Positions 43,627 to 53,251 of a DNA stretch of 64,000 nucleotides are shown one piece after another. A program made the translations under genes and the position numbers. Position 1 is the first letter of the stretch. Each line of letters starts with the position of its first letter. The DNA comes from Breoghania sp. (GTDB taxonomy: Bacteria > Pseudomonadota > Alphaproteobacteria > Rhizobiales > Stappiaceae): the NCBI RefSeq assembly GCF_030066895.1, contig NZ_JASJAV010000032.1, positions 1-64,000 of the forward strand, given 5' to 3'. The notes below the pieces were generated by a model. That model was given only the letters and a program-made list of their open reading frames with translations, had not been told where the DNA came from and did no database searches.

Positions 43627-44716
43627 TCAGGCCTCGCTTCCGTCGATGAGGACGGTGTCCTCCGGAGCCAGGGTCAGGGTGACCGTATCGCCCACATTCG
43701 GCAGGGCGGAGAGGCTCGCGCCGCGAACCCCACCGCGAAGCGCGATCAATGTTCCGTCCTTGAGGCGCGCGTGCAGCAGGTAGCTGTCGCCCTGATAGAC
43801 GACCTCGACCGCCATGGCCGTGAAGTTGTTGGCGCCCTATCTCGGACCATCGGGAGACAGAACGATCCGCTCCGGCCGCACCATGAGACTCAGCTGCGGC
43901 GTATCCGGCAGGGTCTCCGTGAATTTCAGAGCCATCCCGTCATAGGAAACGTCATTTCTGTTCCGGGAAACGGTCAGGAAGGTCGATTCCCCGATGAAGT
44001 CCGCAACGAAGCGATTTGCCGGGCGCTCATAAAGCTCGCGCGGCGTGGCGAGCTGCATGATGCGGCCCTTGTTCACGACGGCGATCCGGTCGGACATGGT
44101 CAGCGCCTCGCGCTGATTATGGGTCACGTAGACCGTTGTCATGCCGAGCTTTTCATGCAGGTGACGCAATTCGATCTGCATCTGGTCGCGCAGTTTCTTG
44201 TCGAGGGCCGAAAGTGGTTCGTCCATCAACAGAATGCGCGGCTCGAAAACGATGGAACGGGCGAGCGCCATGCGCTGCTTTTGACCGCCGGACAACCGGC
44301 TGATGCGCCGGTCGCCGTACCCGCCCAGCTGCACGGTTCCCAGCGCCTGTTCGACACGTTCGGCGATTTCGCGCTTGGCGAGTTTTCTAAGCTTCAGCGG
44401 ATAAGCGACGTTTTCAGCAACAAGTCATATGGGGAAAGAGTGCGTAGCTCTGGAAGGTCATTCCAAGATCGCGCAAATGGGGAGGCGTGCGGATGACTTC
44501 GCGATCACCGAATTTCAGACTGCCGCAGTCGGGTCGGGTGAAGCCCGCGATCACCATCAGCAACGTGGTCTTGCCGGATCCGGACGGCTCCAGAAGGGTT
44601 ATAAATTCGCCGCTTTTGACTTCCAGCGAAACGTCATCAAGCGCATGAACTGCGCCATAAGTCTTCGCGACACCCTTGATCGAAATCGGTAATGCATCTC
44701 TTTCGTGCGACCGCAC
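43627..44716 (-). pseudogene. Second polyamine-type ABC transporter, ATP-binding subunit, interrupted
   Basis: GTG 44716 chosen because AGGAG lies seven bases upstream. Walker A reads LEPSGSGKTT (expected LGPSGSGKTT, Gly to Glu). A frame change near 44420 follows ALFPHM. The signature LSGGQKQR, Walker B ILLMDEPLSALD and H-loop THNQREAL are intact. TAG at 43837-43839 (GPR-stop-GANNF, former CAG) cuts off the TOBE domain, which continues to TGA 43627. Co-transcribed between the binding protein and the permeases. Confidence 0.8.
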
Positions 44717-44793
44717 AGTGCTACTCCTGAGAAAACGTACAAAGAACTGGCGGGCACCCGTCCGCGCCCGCCAGGTTGGCATCAGGAGACGGA

Positions 44794-45834
44794 TTATTCG
44801 GTCAGCATTTCCTGATACATTTCAGAGGTGATGATCTCCCACTTGGCGTACCACTCCAGAGAAATGGGCAGCTGCACGGCGGCGTTGTCAGGAGAAGACG
44901 GAAGTCCGGTGGCGACGTCTTGCGAGATCTCACCGGTCTCATAGGCCGTCTTGTTGGTCGGGCCGTAGGTAATGTACTTCGGCAGATCGTCCTGATACTC
45001 GGGCTTTGAAATCTCGCCCAGGAACTTCATCGCGAGGTCCTTGTTCGGAGCCCCTTTCGGAATGGCGAAGCAGTCATAGTCGAGCAGCGCTTGATTGAAG
45101 GAATAGGCCACTTTCGCGCCATCCTTCTTGGCGTTGTCGAAACGGCCGTTCCAACCGGTGGTCATGTCGACTTCGCCGTTTTTCATGAGCTAAGCCTGCT
45201 GCGCGCCGGAGGTCCAGAACACATCGATGTGCGGACGCAATTCGCGGATCTTGTTCAAGGCGCGCTCGATGCCTTTTTCCGAGCTCAGGACCTTGTAAAC
45301 GTCTTCCGGAGCCACGCCGTCCGCCATGAGGGCTGGTTCAAGAGCACCGGCGATCTTGTTGCGGTAGGCGTGCTTGCCGGGAAACTTCTCCACATCCCAG
45401 AAATCGGCCCAGCTCTTCGGTCCATTCTCGCCGTATGTATCGGTGTTCCAGGCATAGACCGTCGAGAAGACATCCCCGCCGACACAATATTTCGAATAGA
45501 GATTGGGGTAGAAGGTCGAGACATCGATCACGTCGTAGTCGAGTTCCTCCAGCAGACCTTCCGCACCTGCGTGCGCCACCGAACCGGAACCGCTGGCCAC
45601 GATATCGAGCGTGACCTGGCCCGTGGAGACCTGCAGCTTGACGTCGGACATGCCGCCGTAGGTTTCCTGCTTGACCGTGATGCCCATCGCCTTTTCGGCG
45701 AGCTCGAACAGGGCCTTGCTCTGCGCTTCCTGAAAGGGACCGCCCCAGGACGCGACGGTTACCTTATCCGTCTGGGCAATCGCAGTCGTGGCAAAGAATG
45801 CCGCCACTATCGTGAATGTCTTCTCGAATTTCAT
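44794..45834 (-). pseudogene. Second polyamine-type ABC transporter, binding protein, single stop
   Basis: ATG 45834 with AGGAGG eight bases upstream. Signal peptide (residues 1-20, ending AIAQ), then KVTVASWGGPFQEAQSKAL as in PotD-like proteins. Only one defect: TAG at 45190-45192 within SGAQQA-stop-LMKNGEVD, where CAG gives the expected residue. All remaining sequence is in frame to TAA at 44794. A single suppressor or a base-calling error would make it intact. Confidence 0.8.
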
Positions 45835-45958
45835 GTAATAGTCCTCCTGTCAGGTGTTCGCCGCCTGGAATGCGACATACGGTCAAGGTGCTGTTCTCAC
45901 TGGATCGACCACGCCCGGCGGTTATTCAGTATCTCGCCCGGGCTGCCGCGCTCTTCCA

Positions 45959-47248
45959 TTAGCGCGTGTCAGCCCAGCGGTAGTAGGAAACCGCGGCCGG
46001 CAGGAACCACGGCTTGCCGGTGTAAAAGAGCTGTGTTGGATGAGGGATGCCGTCGAAGGCCGTCGCGCCCTCGGGCAGTCCGAGCACCTTCTGCCCCGTC
46101 CGCACGCCGAGATAGGACGCCATGGACGCCCCGGATCCGCAATAACCGAGGGAATAATGGATGCCGTCATGCACGCCGGTATGCGCCAATTCATCGAAGC
46201 TGTAGGCCACCGTGCCGCTCCAGGCATGGGAGAGACCGTAGCCTTCAAGCTGCGGAAAGATCCGGCACATGTGCTTATAGAGATGCGGCGCGGCCTCGAC
46301 CGGGTCGCATTCGGCCGCCAGCACCCGGCCGCCAAAGACAATGCGCTTCCGATCCGGCGTCGCCCGGTAGTAGTAGAGCACCTTGCAGGTATCGCTCGCG
46401 ATACGGTCGGTCGGGAACAACTCGTCAACGACCTCCGCGGGAAGCTCTTCAGTCGCGATGACATAGCTGCCGATCGGGATGACGCGTTTGCGAAGCCGCG
46501 GATTGACATTGGTCGTGTAGCCGTTGGTCGCGACGATGACGTTTTCGGCCTCCACGATCCCCTTGTGGGTGTGAACGCGGAAACCCTTTCCAAGCTTTTC
46601 AATGCGCGTTGCCGGGCATTTCCCGATCACCGTCGCACCTGCAGACAGCGCTATGTGGAGAAATTCACGCAGCATCTTTGCCGGATGAACGGATGAATGC
46701 CTGGTGAAGATCACACCGCCGAAATAGGAGCCCGACCCGAGCTCTGTCCGTTGGTCTTCGCGGGGAACGGCAAAGCTCTCGATCCCTTCCCGGAGCTTCA
46801 TGAGCTCCGCGTCCCGCACCAGGGTCTCATAGTGCTCGGGCGTATGTGCGGCATGGAAGCGACCGCATTGATGGAAGTCGCAGTCGATTTCCTCACGCGC
46901 GACGAAATCGGCAAGCCAATTCAGCGCGGACACGCCTTCGCCCCGGATCGCACGCGCCTTTTCCAGACCGAATTTCTTGGCAAGTTTTTCAAGGGTGGGC
47001 TTGACGCTGGTACTGACCTGGCCACCGTTACGGCTGCTGCAACTGTAGCCCGGATCTTCGGCATCGATGATCACGGTGGATCGCCCACCGCGTGCCAGAG
47101 TAATTCCGGCACTTAGGCCGGTGTATCTGGCGCCGATGATGACGACATCGGCCTGGCGCGGCAGATCTTCCGGCAACTCGGGTGCGTCCGCCAGGTGGTC
47201 GTGCCACAGGGGAACACGACTAATTTCGTTGAAGTTCATGACCGCCAT
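45959..47248 (-). CDS. FAD-dependent amine oxidoreductase (gamma-glutamylputrescine oxidase-like)
   Basis: Intact, 429 residues. ATG 47248 has GGGGAG five bases upstream. DAO-family enzyme; PuuB-like members oxidise gamma-glutamylputrescine or related amines. The N-terminal FAD motif reads IIGARYTGLSAGI: residue 41 is Arg where GAGxTG needs Gly, probably harmful. Other family segments are present (SSRNGGQVSTSVKP, NVIVATNGYTTN, SHAWSGTVAYSFDELAH). Lies upstream of the second transporter, and a 24-bp palindrome sits 70 bases before its start. Confidence 0.75.
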   Translation of the reverse strand: MAVMNFNEISRVPLWHDHLADAPELPEDLPRQADVVIIGARYTGLSAGITLARGGRSTVIIDAEDPGYSCSSRNGGQVSTSVKPTLEKLAKKFGLEKARAIRGEGVSALNWLADFVAREEIDCDFHQCGRFHAAHTPEHYETLVRDAELMKLREGIESFAVPREDQRTELGSGSYFGGVIFTRHSSVHPAKMLREFLHIALSAGATVIGKCPATRIEKLGKGFRVHTHKGIVEAENVIVATNGYTTNVNPRLRKRVIPIGSYVIATEELPAEVVDELFPTDRIASDTCKVLYYYRATPDRKRIVFGGRVLAAECDPVEAAPHLYKHMCRIFPQLEGYGLSHAWSGTVAYSFDELAHTGVHDGIHYSLGYCGSGASMASYLGVRTGQKVLGLPEGATAFDGIPHPTQLFYTGKPWFLPAAVSYYRWADTR

Positions 47249-47317
47249 TCAGCTCCCCACAAAATGCGCCAACAAAAACGGACGCACCGAGCACCGCGAG
47301 TATCAAGCTAAAGGAGC

Positions 47318-47341
47318 ATTGGACTAGAGGTCATATCCAAT
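47318..47341. promoter_or_regulatory. Palindromic operator candidate, copy 1
   Basis: ATTGGA-N12-TCCAAT, 70 bases upstream of the PuuB-like gene. It shares GGAGCATTGGACT and ATATCCAAT with a second copy at 48848-48871, with identical spacing. The nearby MocR regulator is the natural candidate to bind it. Confidence 0.55.
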
Positions 47342-47490
47342 TTGACAAATGTTCTAGATCAATTTGCTCCCGGCGGGATCGTCGCATTTTATTATTTCAT
47401 ATAGAAAAAATACTTTGCGACACCAGAAGAACTTCCGCACCGCCATCAAGATAGACTGGCAAGAGCCTTGGGCATCCAATGGACCTCACG

Positions 47491-48636
47491 CTAGCTCGCC
47501 TTGAAGAAGCATTTTCCGTATTTCTCAAGCTGCCGGTGGTCGATTTCAAAACCGAGCCCCGAGGCTTGCGGCATGTGGAACCAGCCCTTATCGTGCATGA
47601 AGGGCTCCTTGATGATCGCGTCGCGCCCCTCCGGGTTCATTCAGCGGATATTCGAACACCATGTCCTTCGCAAACCGCTGGCCGCAAAGACATGCGCATT
47701 GATGATGAAGCCGAAGCCGTTGATCCATGTGTGGGATGAGAAGTCGACGCCTTCTTTCTTGCACAGCCTGGCGACATCCAGGCACTGCTTGACCCCACCG
47801 GCGAACATCGCGTCCAGCTGATATATGTTGTAGCAACGCATCTTGGTCAAGCGCTTGAGTTCCGGATACCCGAGGACGTGCAACCCGCCGCCGGCGATGG
47901 GAACACGCGAATAGGCGGTCAATTTCGCCATTTCCTCATGCCAGTCGCCGAACAGGGGTTCTTCCACCCAAGCCAGCCCCACATCGGCCGCTGCATCCGC
48001 AAACCGCTTGGCACGATCGAGGGACCAGAGGGGCGCATCGCTGAGCGCCGTCAGACGAAACGCCTGATTGCAGTCGACCGCGATTTTCATCCGGCCCTGC
48101 ATGTGGGTCGCCACATCGGAGATGTGCTCGATGTCGACCTTCTCGTTCCAATCGTGAACGCGGATCTTCATCGTGTCGAAGCCGTCCGCGAAGCGCGCTT
48201 CCGCCTCTTCCAGGCGTGCGCCTGTATCCCTCAACTCACCGGACGACGCATAGAGGCGCAGGCGATTGTCGCTTCCGCCCAGAAGCTTGTAGAGCGGCAA
48301 TCCGGCATTCTTGGCATTGATGTCCCAGAACGCCGGTTCCAGCCACCAGTTGAAGTTGCCGCCAACCGCCATGATGTGAATGCGTTCGGAGAGCTTTTCG
48401 ATGTCCTCGGGATCCTGCCCCCAGGAAAACAGATCCGCCACCGTATGACCGATGCCGACACGCTCCCTGCCCGATCTCGTAAAGCCACTCCAGCCTTCGA
48501 TACCGTCATTAGTGATGAAGCGAACCAGATAGAATGAGACGATCGTCCGCGTCAGGCCGGGTATCCACGAGGGGGAGAATGGGGCCGGGAGAGGCGCATT
48601 CACGTGGTACAACTCAACACGATCAATCACTTGCAT
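47491..48636 (-). pseudogene. Mandelate racemase/muconate lactonizing-family enzyme, frameshifted near the end
   Basis: ATG 48636 with AGGGG seven bases upstream. Enolase-superfamily acid-sugar dehydratase or racemase. The KIRV catalytic-lysine segment (DTMKIRVHDW), the metal ligands in AVDCNQAF and VEEPLFGDW, and GGGLHVLGYPEL with HTWINGF are present. The Gly-Gly-Gly replaces the usual third ligand Glu (GGE), so catalysis may be impaired or altered. Frame changes near 47660 and 47630 break the C-terminus, which otherwise continues to TAG 47491-47493 (FHMPQASGLGFEID). Confidence 0.75.
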
Positions 48637-48847
48637 TGCTTATCCCCTCAACGGATTTCTTGTTGCCCGGCCGAATGGGCTGACCGACTTGATTTTGGAC
48701 CGAGGCCGCTGCGGTTTAGGGCAAGTCATCCAGGCCAATTCATTCTGTTCCGCCCGAAGAAAAAGCCCACCCCCAGCCTCAATCCCTCGCCGAACTCCGC
48801 CCAAGGCCGAGACCGATTACGCTTGTCACATTGAAGGCTAGAGGAGC

Positions 48848-48871
48848 ATTGGACTGGGCTTTATATCCAAT
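48848..48871. promoter_or_regulatory. Palindromic operator candidate, copy 2
   Basis: ATTGGA-N12-TCCAAT with the same flanks as copy 1, between the end of the MocR gene and the mandelate-racemase-family gene. Confidence 0.55.
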
Positions 48872-48883
48872 GCAATAAAACGA

Positions 48884-50374
48884 TCAGACCAATTGGGGGC
48901 AGAGTGCCGGAAGCTGCCGGATAACTTCGATTCCGTTTCGAATATCGTCGGGAGAGGCGCAGCCGAAACCGAGGACGAGGCCCTTCTGCCTGATCGGCTC
49001 CAGACAATAGCGGCTGAGCGAAGCCAGGCGGACGTTCTTCTCCCGCGCCTGCTCCACGACTGCGCTTTCATCGATACCGTTGGACAGAAAGGCCGGCGTG
49101 TGAAAGCCGCCGGATGTTTCCTGAACATCCATGGCCCCTCGCAGAAGGTCTACCGCTCCATCAAGGCCTAATAGCGGGCCTTGTACATGCGGCGCATGAC
49201 GCGGATGTGGGTGGAGAAATGTGCTTCATCCATGAAATCAGCCACGATGGCCTGGGTGATCATCGGCGGTCCGCTCACCCAGGACATGAAATACCGGTCG
49301 AAAGCGTCGACCAGATGGTCCGGAACCACCATGAAGCCCAGGCGGAGTGACGGGAAGAGAGATTTCGAGAAGGTGCCGACGTAGAAGACCCGCTGCCCGG
49401 CATCGATGCTCAGGAGGGCCGGTTGAGGGGCGTTTTCGAAATAGAACTCGCCGTCATAGTCATCCTCCACGACAAAGGCTTGCGCCTCCTCCGCGGCCTT
49501 CAGCAGTTAAAAACGGCGGCTCAGGGACATGACATGCCCGAGAGGTTGCTGATGCGACGGGGTGACGAAAGCCAGCCGGAAATGTGGGGCTTTTTCAAGA
49601 CCGTCGCGCACGACCAGCCCCTCCCCGTCGACGAAGATCGGAACCAGTTCCGCGCCTTCCGACAGAAGAGCGTTACGCGCACCGGAAGCTCCCGGATTTT
49701 CCATCCAAACCCGGTCCCGGGGATTCAGGAGCAAGCGTCCGATCAGCGAAAAGGCATGTTGTGCTCCCGACGTTATGAAGATCTGATCGGGATCGCATCG
49801 ACCCCCCCTTCAAGGCACTCAGGTGGGATGCAACCGCCCGTCTCAGGGGCTGGTTTCCTTTTGGCTGACCGTAGCCCATCACCATGCTGCGCTCGCCCCG
49901 GAAATGGTGCTCTGCGATCCGCAACCAGTGCGCCATCGGGAAGGCATCGAGCGCGGGCAACGCGGTAACGAAAGCCCGCGCCTCATGGGGCAACCAGGAG
50001 TGGGCGGCATAATCCTTTTCCGCATGACTGATGGTGTAGGAAAACCGGGCCTTCGCGCTTTTCCCCGCACCGGCGGGCATCGTGACCGCGTGCGGCCGCT
50101 GGCGTTCCAGAATGTCACTAACGAAGGTGTCAGAGCCGACCTTTGAGACCAGCATGCCTTCCGCAACGAGCCGATCTATGGCGTCGATCACGGTTATCCG
50201 GGAGACGCCGATATCCTGCGCAAGCGTGCGCGTCGCCGGTAATCTCTGGCCCGCAGACAACCGCCCGGACAGGATGATTTCGCGAAGCTTCTGATAAAGC
50301 TGAACGCTGACGCTCTTTGTCGAATTGCGATCAAGCGCGATGGCGGAAAAGAGGATCCCGGCTGCCTGTTTCAT
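48884..50374 (-). pseudogene. MocR-family regulator (GntR HTH plus aminotransferase-like domain), interrupted
   Basis: ATG 50374. Residues 20-85 form a GntR winged helix (LRPATRTLAQDIGVSRITV-like; here LPATRTLAQDIGVSRITV). The rest is a PLP-fold aminotransferase domain with the Schiff-base lysine segment FYVGTFSKSLFPSLRLGF. Damage: frame change near 49800, TAA at 49507-49509, TAG at 49168-49170 (RY-stop-ALMERS, former CAG) and a frame change near 49140. MocR proteins sense PLP, GABA or similar amines. It precedes the racemase, oxidase and transporter genes on the same strand and is divergent from the dehydratase at 50486, so it probably regulated both directions. Confidence 0.8.
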
Positions 50375-50485
50375 CTCCGCCTCTGAATTGGTCTATGGAA
50401 TTTGCCGCAATGGACATGTTGTGCAGACCATTAATAGCACAGTCTGAAAGCGTTCTTTGCAAGATGAAAATCCGGTGCGCTTCCG

Positions 50486-51502
50486 ATGAAGATCCAGACG
50501 ATTGAAACTTTCACTAATGAATTCATTTGCTTCGTACGGGTTACCGTTGATGACGGATCGACCGGTTGGGGACAAGTCGCCCCTTACGTTCTGGGTTGGG
50601 ACTGCCGGGATATCGACGAAATTCTCGATATCGTGCGCGACAAGGAACACAAGTTTCCCGGCGCCTATCTTCGCCGCGCCATGGGCGGGGTCGATACCGC
50701 GCTCTGGGAAATGATCGGCAAGGTCGAGGGAAAGCCGGTTTACGAATTGATCGGGGGTACTCCCGGTACATTCCGCGCCTATGCATCTTCCATGAAGCGC
50801 GACATCACCCCGGATGATGAAGCCCGACGCTTCGTGCGGCTGCGCGACGAGAAGGGTTTCGATGCCTTCAAGTTCCGCATCGGAGCGGAAGTCGGCCGCA
50901 ACCAAGACGAATGGCCGGGTCGCACGGAGGAAATCATTCCCCTGATCCGCAAGACGCTCGGCGACGATGTCGAGCTGCTGGTCGATGCGAATTCCTGCTA
51001 TTCGCCGGACAAGGCCATCGAGGTCGGTAAGATTCTGATCGACAACGGCGTTTCCCGCTATGAGGAGCCCTGCCCCTACTGGGAATTCAAACAGACCAAA
51101 CAGGTTACCGAAGCCCTCGATATCGACGTGACAGGCGGCGAACAGGACTGCATGCTGGCCAACTGGAAGGGCATGATCGACGGCCGGATTGTCGATGCCC
51201 TCCAGCCCGACGTCTGCTATCTCGGCGGCATTGCCCGCACGCTGCGCGTGGCGAAAATGGCCGAGGCCGCTGGCATGCCCATAACTCCGCATGCGGCCAA
51301 CCTCTCCATGGTCACAATCTTCACGATGCATCTCCTGCGCGCCATTCCCAATGCCGGGAAGTATCTGGAGTTTTCAATCGAGGGGCTCGACTACTACCCG
51401 TGGCAGGACCAGCTTTTCCTGAACGATCCGTATGAAATCGTGGATGGCAAGGCCACGGTCACCGACGCTCCCGGCTGGGGCATCGAGATCAACCCGGAGT
51501 GA
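50486..51502 (+). CDS. Mandelate racemase/muconate lactonizing-family enzyme, intact
   Basis: Intact, 338 residues from ATG 50486, with no strong ribosome-binding site. Enolase-superfamily residues are in place: Lys129 (FKFRIG), Asp167 and Asn169 (VDANSCY), Glu193 (YEEP), Glu219 (GGEQD) and His269 (TPHAAN). This indicates an acid-sugar dehydratase or racemase. Divergent from the MocR gene across 111 bases and followed 43 bases later by an aldehyde dehydrogenase, so the pair may degrade a sugar acid through an aldehyde intermediate. The two racemase-family genes here are not close copies. Confidence 0.85.
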   Translation: MKIQTIETFTNEFICFVRVTVDDGSTGWGQVAPYVLGWDCRDIDEILDIVRDKEHKFPGAYLRRAMGGVDTALWEMIGKVEGKPVYELIGGTPGTFRAYASSMKRDITPDDEARRFVRLRDEKGFDAFKFRIGAEVGRNQDEWPGRTEEIIPLIRKTLGDDVELLVDANSCYSPDKAIEVGKILIDNGVSRYEEPCPYWEFKQTKQVTEALDIDVTGGEQDCMLANWKGMIDGRIVDALQPDVCYLGGIARTLRVAKMAEAAGMPITPHAANLSMVTIFTMHLLRAIPNAGKYLEFSIEGLDYYPWQDQLFLNDPYEIVDGKATVTDAPGWGIEINPE

Positions 51503-51545
51503 CTTGCAAAGCCCGCCTATCAAATCAGCACACGGAATTCCTGAA

Positions 51546-53025
51546 ATGATGATCCACGACATCCTCGCCGGCAAACCCGTCACCGGATTGACCACCGGCC
51601 ACTATATTTCCGGACGGTTCACCGAGGGCAAAGGCGCGTCGATGATGGAAAGCTTCGACCCCGGCCGAGGCGAGGTTTTTGCGCAGTTCACCAATGGCAC
51701 CGCGGAGGACGTGGACGCCGCCGCGGAGGCTGCTGTACTGGCCTTCCGGAATGTCTGGCGCGAGACACCACCTGCCGAACGCGGCCGTATCCTCCAGAAG
51801 ACCGCTCAGCTTATTCGCGAAAATTCAGAACGCCTGGCAATCGTCGAGAGCCTCGACAGCGGCAAGCCGCTAAGCGAAGCCCGCGGCGATGTGGGCGGGG
51901 CCGCGCGGGCTTTCGAATATTATGCCGGTTCCTGCGACAAGCTTCAGGGCGACACCTTCCCCCTGCCACGGGGATATCTGGGCTACAGCATCTACGAACC
52001 GGTCGGGGGCACGGCCCATATCGTTCCCTGGAATTTCCCGATCTCGACCACGGCTCGCAGTTTCGCGCCCGCTTTGGCCGCCGGATGCACGGTCGTCGCC
52101 AAACCAGCGGAACAGACGCCCTTCACCGCGCTCCTTCTGGCAGAACTTCTCTCGGAAGCGGGCCTGCCGGACGGGGTCTGCAATGTCATCACCGGCACGG
52201 GTGCAGCCGTCGGAGCACCCCTCATGATTAACAAGGACGTGGATCAGATCACATTCACCGGCTCTGTCGCCACGGGCCAGAAGGTCATGCGATCGGCGGC
52301 CGACAATGTGACCCGGGTTGTTCTTGAACTTGGCGGCAAGTCCCCGGCAGTTGTACTCGCGGACTGCGACTTCGAGCAGACAATGAACAGCGTTCTGGGC
52401 GCCATTTTCGAGCATGCCGGACAGATCTGCTCCGCCGGATCGCGCCTCGTCATCGAACGCGCTCTGCACGATCGCTTCGTGGCGGAACTGATCAGATGCA
52501 CCGGGAAACTCAGCCTCGAGCACGGTCTCATGGATCCGAATTTCGGGCCTGTGAATTCCCCCGAGCAGCTGAGCAAGATCGCCGGTTTCATCGACCGGGC
52601 CCGGGCGCGCGGTGCGGAGATCCTGACCGGCGGTGCAATCACCACCGATCCGGAAACCGGCAAGGGTTGGTTCTATGAACCGACCATCGTCGCCAACTGC
52701 CCCCTGCAACAACGAACTGGTACAGAAAGAGATCTTCGTCCCAGTCCTTACCGTGCAGATCGCCGAGGACGCCGAAAACACCCTGACGCTCGCCAACGAC
52801 TGCCAATACGGCCTCGTCGCCGGCGTGTTCACCAAGGACGTCGACAAGGCGCTTTCCATGGCCCGCGATATCGACGTCGGACAGATCTTCATCAACGGGT
52901 ATTTCGCAGGTGGCGTCGAAGTTCCCTTCGGCGGCAACAAGCTCTCCGGCGTTGGTCGGGAAAAGGGTTTGGAAGGCCTGAAAAGTTACTGCAAGGTCAA
53001 GAGCGTGGTCGCCAAGATCAGCTAA
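51546..53025 (+). pseudogene. NAD-dependent aldehyde dehydrogenase, frameshifted near C-terminus
   Basis: ATG 51546 (or 51549). Oxyanion Asn region IVPWNFPISTTARSF, general base LELGGKSPAVVL and nucleophile Cys in HAGQICSAGSRLVIER are all present, so the catalytic core is intact. One frame change near 52703, at CCCCC, moves the last 105 residues (LVQKEIFVPVL, then PFGGNKLSGVGREKG) into another frame ending at TAA 53023-53025. Normal length if joined. Follows the intact dehydratase. Confidence 0.8.
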
Positions 53026-53251
53026 CGACGAGGAACATTCAGCTCCTCATAGAACGGGAGCTCTCGTTCACCACGTTCGACAAACATCGGAACCCCATTG
53101 GGCTGCTCCCCCTCCCCCTGACGGAACATCGTTGCGCTCATGCCGCATTCGGCGACTCACGCCAACACCAACGTCTCCACGTCGATCCCTGCGATTACGA
53201 GCGAAGCGCGCGATTGCACGCCTCGCCCTTTTCGCAATTGCTACCGCACGC

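Noticed and set aside
53025-53070. Near-palindromes after the third aldehyde dehydrogenase
   Set aside because: Arms are short or mismatched, and no T-run follows; could be chance in GC-rich DNA.
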